Source: Glandiceps talaboti
Taxonomy: Eukaryota > Hemichordata > Enteropneusta > Spengelidae
NCBI RefSeq assembly: GCF_964340395.1
Contig: NC_135553.1
Location: 13,780,501-13,840,500, forward strand
DNA length: 60,000 bases
Direction: 5' to 3'
Shown here piece after piece: positions 1-14,500 of this stretch (its first letter is position 1; the number at the start of each line of letters is the position of its first letter). A program made the position numbers and the translations under genes. Under the pieces are notes generated by a model that worked only from the letters and a program-made list of their open reading frames with translations, had not been told where the DNA came from and made no database searches.

Positions 1-190
1 TATGAGTTACATACGGTTATATCCACTTCACGAAAGATACTCTGTATTGTATTGTCGCCAGCATATTTAACTGGACTGTCGATTCAAATTATAGTGTAAG
101 GATGCATGTTGCTATCAAATCTGACGTAGTCCTTGGAAGAAGGTTTTCTGTTTCGAACTCCGATACCTTACGATTAATTAATGAATAATG

Positions 191-425
191 TTATTCATTA
201 ATAAGAAAAAGCAAAGCTGTGTTTGCATTTCCTGTGCATACCTGTTGACAGCGAGTTCCAGCTTCGTTTTTCTTGCATACATGAACTTTACAGTGTATAT
301 ACAGATTGATCTCCTCTCCATCCTCAACATCATCACGGTTTACTACATCATAGGCATCCCAGCAGAAATGGAGTGTAAGATCATCATTGGTTACATAGGG
401 AATCATGGTATTATTATCCCGACAC
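191..425 (-). CDS. ZP domain exon 4, C-terminal end of ZP-C
   Basis: After acceptor CTCTTAACAG it encodes GCRDNNTMIPYVTNDDLTLH and FCWDAYDVV, then LYIHCKVHVCKKN and RCQQVC, the conserved end of a ZP-C domain. The frame runs to a TAA at 191-193, giving a short tail after the last conserved Cys. Alternatively the CAG|GTATGC inside the exon is a donor and the gene continues left of the window. Most ZP proteins have a cleavage site and membrane anchor after this point, and none is visible here. Confidence 0.75.
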
Positions 426-3400
426 CTGTTAAGAGGATAGACGTAGTATTATTCATTTATAAATTCACCTTGCAATACTGACCACTTGATGGGAAATCAG
501 ATATTTAATCAACACCTATTGTTGAAATGTGTGATTATTGTTATTCCATATTCAATACTAGTATGTAACACAACACCTCTTAGTGTTTTGATATATATAA
601 ATATATCATTATATATATATTGATAAGTAGAAATCTAATGTGTGTACATGACATAAATGTTAGTTATAATAACTGAAATTCAATATAGGGAACATAATGT
701 TAATAGGCAACACGCACAGAAATTTTAAAAAAAATCAACTCACCCATTACTAATCATTTCATAATGAGGACCAATGGCGTGTGGGTCTTCACTTTCTGAT
801 GCATAGCATTCCTCAGCAAACAACACCAAGGTAGGGTCGTGTAACTCCACTCGAATACCAAAACAGATGAACACGCCATCGCATATCATAAGTGGAAAGT
901 CGTTTTCATTGAACAGAGTGGTGAATGAGTCATTTGTGTACAACGTTGCGGTGATGTTGAATGTACCAAAGCCTCGCAGAGTGACCAGTACACAGCTATG
1001 GAAACAACGAGTAAATAGGTGAAAAATCATGAATCGCTTTGGTAGAAAAATTACCACTCAGATTACTTTAAGCGATTTCTCTCCTATGACAAATTTTCAC
1101 TGACAGCGCAACAGTGAGTAATTCACGCAACTGTTTTGAAAACGATTGTTGATGCTACCGTCAACTATTTACCACATTTTAGAAAAAAATAAAAATACAT
1201 AAATATACACACATATATGGGACACTCTTGATGACGACTATGCTTACTGTGTATGTTTTCCTAATTTCTATACCCATGTGGACAGAATCATCGCATTTCA
1301 GGCTCAAATACACTTACATTTCTTTCCAACGTGAAGCACCATTAAACAGTTAAACGAATTGAATCTGAGAGCGTTATGTGATATTTTTTTCAAGAATCTG
1401 GAAACCTACTTACCATGGGTTGGTAATGATATGGATAGGTACAATCGTGTATTCAGTCTCATAGCAACATTCCAATTCAAAGATTTCCGTTCCTTTTTCG
1501 GTATGTATTACGTTGGTGTACACGATTCTGTTATCGTCAGTCTTTTCCTAATCAAGAAAGTGAAACATTTGTCAGCAATTTCATGTCCTAAGAACATCTG
1601 TATACATTTGTGAAGTTTGTAATTTACAATGTATGGTTTATGTTACAATCGAAAGATTTGTTAGTATAACATCCAAAACCATCGAAATATTTCAAGTGAC
1701 AGAACACACGGACGATGACCACACACGGACTACATCGAATGGAAAGTAACCCTATTTAATTCAAAGTGAATATTCTATACGTACATATGATGTAGTGCCA
1801 CACCCGTCCAAATCAGTAGTAAATTCGTAATAATATTGCCCTCCGACATAGCGCCCCCTACCGACACAGTTAGCATCATTCAAGTAATATCCTCCTGGTT
1901 CACTGTTCTGATGGGGCAATAGTTTATGCAACCAGTCGACGGATATAGTAGCTATAATTCTGTCAGCCTCACAGATGATGTCTTTGTTGAATTCTGTACA
2001 CATATAAAATCAAACAGATATCAATCATATATACACACATGTGTATATAGATGTATTATGCTATAATCTTTCCATAGTTACTCCTCCATGGTCACAATAA
2101 TGCACTATAATTGAATATATACCACACGATTTGATATATAATGCAAATATGATTTCGCTGATGATCTTCGTATTATGTTTATGTGTTTATGATTCTTAAA
2201 GGATGTAAAAAAAATAGCAAATTAAATGAAAATAGGTCATGGTAGATAAATGATATATTAGTGCCACATCGAGAGATACTGCTATTTTTTAAATGAGACC
2301 CGTAAGGGCAGAATGATGTTGCTGTAAATTGCCCATAGCCAGGGCTTAACGTCAACAGGAAGACAATATTTATATTATCTTCAACTTGAGGACTGGATTG
2401 CACTCATGAAACTTTAACATACTAAGTTACCCATGGGAAAAAAGACAAAGTACTTGACTTCTTGAATCGGGACTATTTTACTTTACCTTGGCATGCTCTC
2501 TCACACTCTCCGCTTGTATTGTATTTGTTTTTGTTACCATCACAACCACCGTAAGTAAACTGTTTGCACGTATTGTCTCTCGGGTCAAAATACCACATCG
2601 GAAAGGATCCTTTGCATGGGCCGGGGTCAGGATCGAGGCAACAGGAGTCATCTGCCAATGTTAATCGTAAGCTGGTTAAAGTGATTTAAATTTGAAATAT
2701 ATTTACCTTTATATAATCTACTCATCACTATATAATACAACATGTACATTACTTGCGAGCTTAAAAAATTGCAGATGAGAATTTGGTATAAAGTATTGAT
2801 TTGATATTTACCTGTACAGTGTTTGATACATTCCTTCTTGCTATCAAATCTGTTTTCGTTTCCACCACATCCACTGTATGTAAACTGTCTACAAATGCGT
2901 TCCTTACAATCATAATACCACTTGTCTTCTTGTCCATAACAAGTACCGTATTCTGGACTTGCGCAGCATGGAATGTCGACTTCGCCTTCACCTTGGAGCC
3001 AAAAAAAAGAAGAAGCGGTTAACCCAGTTTATTACCTGTAGTTGTGAATTTGATTAACTTGGTATATTTTAGTGATGAGGTTTGGTTAATTTGGTCTTAT
3101 TGACTTGACTATTAGACAATGGTAGTTACTGATATATACACTGTAATTTCGTTGGCATTTTTGTCGGTGGTAATTAAATGTGAATGTTTGCCATGAGAAC
3201 AGAAAATAGGGGTTACTTACGAAACATCATAAGCTTATTACACGGAACCGAATGGTTGATTAAATACATAAAACAGAACGTCGGCTAATTCGGTTAGAAT
3301 GCTTATATCGACTTAATGTAGCTGTGTTACTAAAATTTATCTAGAGCTCCACAACACTTTGTTTAAGGTTAACTGTCTGCTATTGTTATGACACCGTATC

Positions 3401-5537
3401 CCTTATTCTTATAGGCGTATAAGTCATATAATAAATAATTCCATAGCCCATTGCACCTGAGCATGCGCACTCTTAGCATTGCAATATTGCAATTGCGGCG
3501 CTCAAATTGGAATTGGTGACGGATCGACTGTCTGGTCCTCGCAAAGTGTACAGTACAGTACAGTGTAAAAATATTCACCTGGACAGCAAATACCAGCATT
3601 ACTGTCAAAGGGATAGGTACATGAATATCCGATAGGGCATTGCTCAACAACTGTATTCTCCAGAAAGGGTAACACTTCAGGGTCTACGGACGCTACATCA
3701 CAGAACACTGTACCCCCTGGGACCGTCGTCAATGGTGATCCTGTAGGACAGGTCGTGCCGTCTAAAACAAATAAAGTAAATATAGTGCAATAATGTTGAC
3801 CTTGAATTATCACATCATGCATAGACTAATTATGGCTTTAATAAAGTGTAATAAATGCAAGATGCTTTGTCAAATGCACTAAAACATTGCCATTAAATTT
3901 GTACTTATGACATACAGTGTTGTATGGTTAAACTAATATCATTTTTGATTCTAGTAATATTTACTCATTTTTTACCCTATTGAGAGATATCTTACATTAT
4001 AATTTCAAAGATTCAATGATGAAAAAATAATTCTTAAACGCGGGTATAATTTATGTTAATTAAGTGGAAGGACCTTCAATCTGAAGAACCCATATATATG
4101 TAAATGATCACTAGAGTAATTCTTACAGGATTTGATAATTAACACCATTCAGTTCGAAATTAAAGGGCACATTGAGAACTTTCCCTGTAGAAAATGTAAA
4201 AAAAAAAAAAAAAAAAAAAATTTAACATCTGCATATAGAACCACATATGAATTTTGAGGAGATCTAATCAAAACTTTAATTTCTTTACATACCACAGGCT
4301 TCGAATGTTATGATCTGATTGGGATAGCAGAACCTGAAAAAAGAAGTAAAAGTATTCTCGAGAAAATGTAAATACCATATAATAAGGCCAAAAAAATCAA
4401 CCCATCGTTTGGTTCCTGTAATCCGACCAACCCAGTTTTCCACTGCCGACCATAAACTTATTTTAGGTAATTCGAAAAAAAACATTGAAAAAATGGAATT
4501 TTTTTGCAAAGTCGTGAGAGATTTGATGACATTACTGTCTTGTGATCAAAACAACATGGCAGAATACACTGTATCACTCAGTGTCTTCTGCATATCATAC
4601 GGAAAGTGCGAACACATCGATGAGGAAGTCATTTTTGTCATCTACGTATATTGTAACAAACCGAGCTTGCCCCCCCCCAAAAAAAAAAAAAATAAAAAAA
4701 ATTAAAAAAATACTCAATCTACCAAGCCTGTTTTGGGTGTTACAATTTTTTTATTTGACCTAATAAATAAAATAATGTGAAGTTTAGTGTATAGTTGTGT
4801 AGTCCTCTATAAAGATCGAAGTTTATTTACCCAATATAGACCCTGCACTGTGGCCGATTATGCAATTTTACCTCCATGACTTGAATAACATAAATTGCTC
4901 TCTGAATAATTATACGAATTAATGATTAACTTACATTCCATCACAGTTATCCCCGATAATGTATGACACAGCTTCATAATCAATACCATTAAAAGTGCAA
5001 ACATCTATTTGAAATAACAGTGCAAAGAGAAGTTCGAAAGTTGCAGATAAAACGAAATACAAATATAATAACTAGACCATGGGTTTATTGGTTTCTGAGG
5101 TGATCTTGTGAAAATATATATGTATTTCTAATGTTAATATTTCATAGCAGACGGTGTGCCTAGGATATTCGCGTTTTGTGTTCCTTTTCACCATTTCTAA
5201 ATCTGTGTTACTAACTTTTAAGTTAATATGCTAATTTTCAAAACTTACTAACCTGAGCAAATAAACGGTTCATCACATTGAATTCGTTCGTAGTCATCGC
5301 CATCGCAAGGGAACACCGGGTCAATACACTCTCGCCGTCTTTCACGCCAAGTGTCTATCTCGTAGCTGATACAATCAAGATTTTCATCCAAATATTGAGT
5401 AAGGGGTTGACAGGATGACCAGTCACTCCAGTCTCCCCACTGACCTAAAATTATACAGAACAAAGGTATAAACAGACTCTTTTCTTCTCCTCTGATCCAA
5501 CTACAATAGATTGATCTTCACTTTTAAATTCGACTCA

Positions 5538-5594
<57 letters not shown>

Positions 5595-8500
5595 GACTAA
5601 AAGTTATCCTTACCACAGTTGTTTTCGTCACTTCCGTCTCCACATTGACTGATGCCATCACAGATCATAGCGTTTGGAATACACTCATCAGAATTAACAC
5701 AGTCAAATTCACAGGCTGTGGATGAGACAATGCACTGTACGTTAGTGAAAGTAGTTTTGTTAATCATGAACCAAAAATCAGTCAGTCATCATCAAATATT
5801 TTCACCTAATAAACCAAGTGGTGACCTCTCAAACTTGCGCTAGAATTCTCTTCGAATGCAATAGAAGCCGGTTGTTACCGTGAAAAAGAGTGTCGTCTGG
5901 CTTGTCTCACTAGTATTGTAAGATTCTAGAGGCATGCTTGACAAAATTCTTAATACTGATGTTAAATTTTATCGTCTGGTTCAACAATGATCACAATTCA
6001 AATGTTACAGTGTAATAAAAAACATGTAGCTCTTTTTATTTTGATTAGAGTTTTGTCGAGCAAGCCGGTGAACTGTAGCATTGTTAGTGGGTTTGTGTCT
6101 AGTAACTAGACTACGCCCTGTTTCCCAATAACTCACTTAAGTTTATTGCAATGAGACTTCTACTTCTTACAGCTTTAAGGGAAGGAATATCATAAATAAT
6201 CCCATAGTCCATTGCGTCTGAGCATGCACACTATACAAGTTGGCATAAACAGTGCTCATTAGGTGATGAGGATGAGTTGATTGGTCTTCGCAAAGTGAGA
6301 ACGATGACCATTGTGGCAGTACTCACCAGGACAACAAATGCCAACAGTGACGTTTGGACCGAAGGGATAACTACATGAATATCCGACAGGGCAATCTTCA
6401 ACAATTGTATTCTCAAGATATGTCAACAGCTCAGAGTCTAAGGACTCTACATCACAGAACACTGTGCCTTCTGGTACCGTTTCCAAAGGGGATCCTACTG
6501 GACAGGTAGTTTGTTCTAAAAGAAATGAAATAAATATTTGTAATTATATTGGCCTTGAACTATACAACAATGTTCGACCAACTCTATCTCTTAGCCTGTC
6601 TTAAATGTGATACAACTACCTACTAGCAGCAAGTTTCTCTATTGATCACAGTGTAAAATTTCCCTCCCTGATGTTTAATTAGTATACATTTCACTGTGGA
6701 TTTTAAAATAGAGTCTTCAGGATAGCGACACTCTGCGATATCTAATTTGGTAAAATAAACAAAGTTGCAAACTTGTATTGTGTCCTAGTTGCTAATTCAA
6801 CATCAAATGTTGGAGTTGTTTGATTACCGCCTGAGTGAAGTAAGTAACTATATGAGTGTCATATTGTATGTGTAGTGACTAGCCAGCCTTGGTCTTAACA
6901 ACATTATGTTTACAATTAAACATCCGGGATTGAAATATTACACTGTGATCAATAGAGAAACTTGCTGCTAGTAGATAGTTTCGGCACAGCTTGAGACGGG
7001 CTAAGAGATACGGTTGGACGAACATCGTTGTAACATTACCTACAGATTAATGATCTTGATCAATTGTAAAGAATTGCAATACATTATCCGATGCAATAAA
7101 ATGTTTGAAGTAGTTGTTACAAACCTTTATATGAAACCAACAATTGTTATGCCTTGAATTGCATTGTTTGATTTATTGTGGTAGCCGCTCAAACTTAAAG
7201 AACATATTAAGAACTTTGCCTACAAAGCTTAATAGAAAGTAAGTAAGATATCAATAGGTATATTGCCTGCATGTAAAACCAGGAATGAAGTATTTCCACA
7301 GAATTCGAGCTTCAATATTTTTACAACCAATATTTTTATTCTTTATGCGTACTTACCACAAACTTGACTTTCTTCGATTGAGCCTAGATAACAATATCTG
7401 AAAATGAAAATGAAAATAGGCTTCCAGAGAAAACGATAATATTATAACGAATGGGTAACTTGCAGTTTATAATGATGAACGGGCAATTGAAGTTTAGTAT
7501 ATATAGTTTAAGTTAGAAAGACAAGATCAAAATGATCTTTTTCTCAACATATACAGCTCCTGTGGCGTTGATTATAATGTTAAGTGTTACTTCCAATAAA
7601 TGCTACAGCGAATTTCACAACACAATATTCAGCTGTTCTTGTTGATACACTGACGCAGAAACCAATACGAAACTAGACATGCTACACTATAAGATAGCAA
7701 AATTGAGTGAAAACACTTTCTTGCTACATTTTGTCTGGATGAATGGATGAATGACGCTGTAAAGTGTCACCCTGCAGACATCAAATGAACACCGCAAAGG
7801 ACGTTTTACGCGTCCTTCATCGTCCGAATGTCTGCCTGGAGTTACAAAAAAGGTTATTTCATTTAGGCTAAATGTAGCAAACATACGATCTTGCTATTGA
7901 AGTATGGCATATCCAGTTTCTTGCTGGTTTCTGCCTGTTTGTACAACCGAAAAGCTGAATGGTGTTATGAAATTCACTGTAACTATGAAACAGCGTTTAT
8001 TTCAGTTGCATTCTTACCATAAGCAATACAAATAAGTTAAATGAACGAATTAAATTGTTATCATTGATGACTTACTTACCTCAAAGTACAGTTGTCCCCA
8101 ATAATGTATGTGATAGATCTATACACATTGCCATCTATAGTACAAAAATCTATTTGAAATATAGGAGCAAAGGAAATTATCGAAAAGATCAGATAAACAA
8201 CCAGATAAAAATGATATCGCACATTAGGAAAAATGTAGATGCTAGGTTTTGTTGTTTTCTGCTATGTATCGCTTACTTTGTAATATTTAGATCAGTTTGA
8301 TATGATTGCTACCATTGTTGTTTCTAACAGCAGGCTTGCCCTTGATATTCGTACATAGTTTTCGCGAAAGCGTCTTTGCTAGCTATCAACCAGTCTTTCA
8401 TTCTGATATCATAGTTTACTTACCTACGCAAATAAGTGGTTCGTCACATTTAGTTCGTTCGTAGTCACTTCCATAGCAAGGGATTTCGGAGTCAATGCAA

Positions 8501-11500
8501 TCTCGCCATCTTTCCTGCCAAGTGTCAACCTCATTGACGATGCAATCGAGATTTTCATCGATATATTCAACTATGGGTGTACAGGGTGACCAGTCACCCC
8601 ATTCTCCCCACTGACCTAAAATTATACAGAACAAAGGTATAAACAGGCTATTTTATTCTCCTTTGATCCAAACCACAAACCTGCTTCAATTACTATGTGT
8701 GTATTTGATTAAAGATTAATATCCTTACCACAGTTGTTTTCGTCACTTCCGTCTCCACATTGACTGATGCCATCACAGATCATGTCGTATGAAAAACACT
8801 CATCAGTATCAATACAGTTAAAGTCACAAGCTGCGGATGAGACAATGCACTGTACGTTAGTGAAAGTAGTTTTCATAATCATGAATCAAACATTACGCAG
8901 TCGTCACCGAATATCTCCACTTTGTACACCAAGAGTTGACCTGTCAAAACTGTACTAGAATTATCTGTTGGTAATACAGAAGTCTGCAAACGAAGCAAGC
9001 TAGTAACCCGAATTCTCAGACAGAATTGAAACAGAGCGCTGTTCGGCTAAACAAAATCTCCTACTTACATTGCTAGTTTATGTTGTCTGGCTCGTAAAAT
9101 ATCTAATAACATCAATAGTTTTTATCGTGTTCATCAATCCTACTAACATTGTTACACTTTAAAGTCTGACACGAAAATAACCATGTAATCTTTTAAAGGT
9201 GTGAATGACATAAAAGATATCTGCAATAATAGTAACATTGTCGTCGAGTCAAACGAAGGTCTGTTTCAGGTAAACCGGGATTTGATTGTAGTATACATGT
9301 TGCATTCAATTAAGGACGATTTCTAAGAGCATCACCCCTGTGGAATAGTTTAGAAAGAATTGACATTTTAAAAAAAGGTTGTCTTAGTCTCCCTATGGAT
9401 GACCATATACGAGAAATATAAAAATATATATATATTTGATAGTACACATATTGGGATGCAAGTCCCGTTATTTATGATAAGTTGCTAACCTGCACGTTCA
9501 GTGTCAGTGCAGTATATCTATCCCTTCTTGCACGAAACTTTGAACTTTGATGAATAATGTGAAGACATCAACACATCGTTCTCAATAATAATTTATGTGT
9601 GATCATGCTTGTCTTTACATAATAAATTGTCTTTCCTTTTTAAAAAAAATCATGGTTAATTGTAATACCTTCTAAGCAGATGTCTCCCTTCTGTCTGTAT
9701 CCATCATTGCAATGACATCCATAGGTACCATCAGCCTCACCACAGTAGGAATTGGGATCGTCGCAAGTACCATCGATACATGGTATTACTGATGACAGAG
9801 TGTGGGTGTAGGTATGATGTGTTCACGAAAAGAAAGAAAAATATATAGCCAGTTTTAAACAAATATGTAATAACATCGACAAGCTTTCCTCACCAATACA
9901 GCTTTATATACAAAGGTAAATACGGAAGGTAATACAACAAATGAAACAGACATACACAGAATACAAACAGACAAAGAATCTGTTGGTTATTAAAATACCA
10001 AAATAAAATCAGTTTACAGAGTCAGTAACTGAGGACTACTTTCTGACATGGGCGTCCAGCTTTGTCATTCATTCTTACGAGATAAAAATTTAAAATGACA
10101 CGTTCCTCTGGATCACCCATAATCATGCAAATTTTGAAGGTGCTAAAGAGATCCCACGTGATCTTTCTATTGTAATGTGATATCTTCACATATGGCCCCT
10201 GGAGAATGTTGACAATTTCTACAGGGATCACTGGATTGAGAGTATGCAGTTCTTGATTGATATATAGCATGTTGTGTAATATCTTAAATTGGTATTCACT
10301 TGATTTGCTATATCTATCGATACCCTACAACCTAATTCGTGTTGTTTTTTTCAATCTATTATCTCAAAATTGAGAGAACGCTGTTTAGAAATGTCGGACC
10401 AGGGAAGAGCAATAATCTTGCCAAGAAATTTGCTCTTAAGTTCACATTTCGATAAATCTTCAATCAACACGCTTTCCTCACCACTACGAATTTATCTTTC
10501 ATCTTTGGCAAACTGTTAAGTCCGTTTCACTAAAGGATGGCCTTTAGGGAAAGAAATACTCCATCGTGACAAGAATAACAAACGAATGTTCAATTTACGT
10601 CATAAAGTGAATACGTACCCGTACAGCAAACGCCAATAATGTCGTCATCAAAAGGATAATTACAAGTATATCCAATGGGGCATTGCTCAACGATAATGTT
10701 ATCCAAAAAGGCAAGCGCTGTAAGAACAAGGTGTGAACCACACAACATAGAGCCCTCTGGGACAGTCTCATATGGTAACCCAACGGGACAAGTAGTGCCT
10801 TCTAAAAAACAAATAACATATTATATCAATGGTTAGATAATCATCGTGACCTTTAACAATAAATTCTTCTACAGAAAAAAATGAGCATTAAATTTATTAC
10901 GATTAATACATGCATGCGATACATTCCATAACATATGCATTTATGGCATAATACAATCAAATTATTCTCATTCAGTGAACTTCACATGCGAAATAAACAC
11001 TTACAGAGATGCCACACACACTTGGGATGTAGAAGAAGTAGTTGCTTATATCAGTAGGAAATTAAATATTTGAAGACATTAAAAATCACTACGTTCATGT
11101 GTATCATATCAGCAAAGGCGTGTTTCTACTACACTGTAAGATCATAGCAATATATGCTTATCACTTTTAAATGTGATTAGGTAAAAGAAATTGCTAAAAC
11201 ATGTTATCTAGCTTAGCTACTCAAACACTGACAGACAAATATGTGGTTCTCAACATACTTTCGCATATCATATAGATACAGTTGCCAATAATTCAAACAC
11301 CAGCAGACCTTGATTTCTAAGCCTCGTTGGTGACATAAATACAGACACTGTGTTTTAATCTAGTATTTAATTCTTTACATACCACAAATATTGTGTTGCT
11401 CAATCAAACCACCTAATATGCAAAATCTGAAAGTTAAAAAAGTAAAAAAGTAAGATTACAGAAAAATCATGATAGTACGGTATAGATTACGAGTTAGCAT

Positions 11501-14500
11501 AGAGGCTGGAGTGTTGATATACGCCAGTGTATGATTTGGGCTTCCTGTTAAGATGGCAGTATGTTGTCTACACAAGACATAAAGACCATGTTGCGGTGAA
11601 TGTTGCAGATGAAGGAGTTCTTACCTGAATCGTAATACCCGAATAAACGACATAAATGATTTTCTGACTCACTCACCCTACATTACAGTTGCCGTCGAGA
11701 ATGTATGATACATGTCCATATTCAACGTCATTTATATTGCAGTAATCTATTTGAAATGATAATGAAACAATTAATGTAAAAACATGTAGAAATAGAACGA
11801 ACAGTTTACGTAAATGCAATGCTGTCAATTGTTGATGTGCAATTTTGTTATTTGCTCTGAAGATTACATTTGATTGTTGTGCGAATATTTCATGTTGTTG
11901 CTGCTTCGTTGAAAAAAATACACCTTCACTGTAAGCTTAATTCGTTTCTCTGCCAATGTTGTTACAAAATTTAAAAATGTGGTTAACAGCCAGGTTTGCT
12001 TCTAATTACAACCAGTGACAAACACACATTTACAAACGGAACTTGTTACAAACAGGAAAAGTAAACGAATTAATTGGGATTAATAGCACGTGGTACAGTA
12101 TTTTGGAATTAGACTTGTATCACATTTCATCGTTTCATTTTTTACTTCCATTATGCTCTACCGAGTGTTGTTAATCCAATTCAGTTGTTTACTTTCCTGT
12201 TTATAACTAGTCCAGCTTGTAAATGTTTGCCTGTCACCGGTTGTTGTTTACTTACTAGACTCAGAACAAGTAAATGTGTCATCACATATTAGGTATTCAT
12301 CTCCATCTCCCTCACAAGGAGATATGTCACATTCTCGATATCTTATCTTCGCAGTTTCAACCACGAGCTCATTACTGATACAAGTAAAATTGTCATAGTA
12401 GTATACAGAGATCGGTGTACACGATGACCAGTCACTCCATTCGCCCCACTGACCTAAAATCATACAGAACAAAGGGTTCAAATAAGGTGACGGGTTTTTT
12501 TCTATGATCCAACTTCAATAGCTTGGACCTTTAACCTGGTTCAATTACTATGTGTGTATTTAACTAAATGTTATCCTTACCGCAGTTTAATTCGTCACTT
12601 CCGTCTCCACATTGACTGATGCTATCACAGATCATAGCGTTTGGAATACACTCATCAGAATTAACACAGTTAAATTCACAGGCTGTGGATGAGACAATGC
12701 ACTGTACGTTAGTGAAAGTAGTTTTGTGAATCATGAACCAAAAATCAGTCAGTCATCACCAAATATTTTCAACTAATAAACCAAGTGGTGACCTCTCAAA
12801 ACGTGTGCTAGAATTCACTGTACGTTAGTGAAAGTAGTTTTTGATAATCATGAATGACAAATCAGTCAGTCGTTATCAAGTATTTTCACTTTGACCTGAC
12901 AAATTTGTACTAAAATTGCTACTTTTTATCATCTGACCAGACACACTTTTGACTAACATTGGTACATTATGTAGTTTGCCTCTTGATAATGCAACTATAA
13001 TTAATACATTGTGATAATTTACGGGTGTGGATCACCTAATGATAACTCATATAAAGAAAATGTAACATCAATGGTAAGAAATTTGTTGTGCCAGACGATA
13101 AAATGTAGCCGAGCTAGTAAGATTTCGCCCAACTAGACGATGAAATGAGGCCATGCTAGTAATATTTTCGTTGAGTCAGACGATGTTGTTTCAGCTAATA
13201 AACTGTCTTCGATTGTAGCATATCATATGTTTCATTAATTATGGACGATTTCCAGGATCAGCACCCTTTTGGAATGCTCAGAAAGTTAGGCTATAAATAT
13301 TTTGTCTTTGTCTCCCTATATATAGAGAATAATGAATAGACACGAGAAATATAAAAAATGCATTTGATAGTACACATATTTTGGTCGTAAGTCCCGTTAT
13401 TTATGATGAGTTTCTAATCTGCATGTTTAGTTTCAGTGTAGTATAACTATCCTGTCTTGCACGAAAGTTTGAAGCTTACTGAACTGTATGATGACATCAA
13501 CAAATAATTCCCAATAAAGGTTCAGCACATAAACTGCTTGAACCTTCAAAATCTTTTTCAAAAGGGTTCTGAACTTAGCACTGTATTATGTGCCTTCAAT
13601 TATACTTCGATTAAATGTTTCCTTTTGTGGAGTGATTATGCATGTGTTTATGTTACGAGTTGGTTTCCTTTTAAAAATCATAGCAAGTTTTAAAAATTGA
13701 TGTGTTAACATAAGTAAAAGGATTTCTATTTTCAGAAAGGAACGCTAAGAAAATCTGCACAAGAATAACGTGCCACTGTGTGGTTTTCGACATAAAAGGG
13801 GTGCCATGTGATATGGTACTCACCTGGACAGCAAACACCGAAGGTGTATTCACCTAAAGCATAATTACAAGTATATCCAATGGGGCATTGCTCAACGATA
13901 ATGTTGTCCAAAAAAGCATACGCTGTAAGAACAAGGGGTGAACCACACAACATAGTGCCCTCTGGGATAGTCTCATGTGGTAACCCAACGGGACAAGTAG
14001 TGCCTTCTAAAAAGCAAAAAGAAATAAAATATCATATTAATGGTTCGCATACACTTGGAGCATTTATTCGCAGCAGTATCCTAAGTCTCATTTCCTTAGT
14101 ATGAAATATTTGTCTGTGTATGAAATCGAAACCGCGACAGAAGTACAACATCTCGACATAATCCCATGTCTATTCTTCTTGCAATGTTGATTACATAAAT
14201 ACAGACACTGTGGTTAAACGTAGCACATTAAACGTATTTAATTCTCTACATACCACAAATGTTTGACTCTTCAAACACACCGCCTAATATGCAATATCTG
14301 AAAGTGAAAATGAAAGGAAGGTTGCAGACAAACTATGATACTACGGTATACATAACGTGGTAAGAAGGTGTAGTGTAGATAGATGCTACTATATACCTTT
14401 CTGTCCTGTGTCATGATATCAGTCTCAAAACAAAGAAATATAGAACACATTTCGGTGAGTACATATTCAATGTTAACTATGTAGGAGTGGTTGCCACGAT

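Noticed and set aside
2179-2403. Possible extra exon between Kunitz 2 and the ZP domain
   Set aside because: The frame has no clear acceptor/donor pair, and the phases of Kunitz 2 and ZP exon 1 already join directly.
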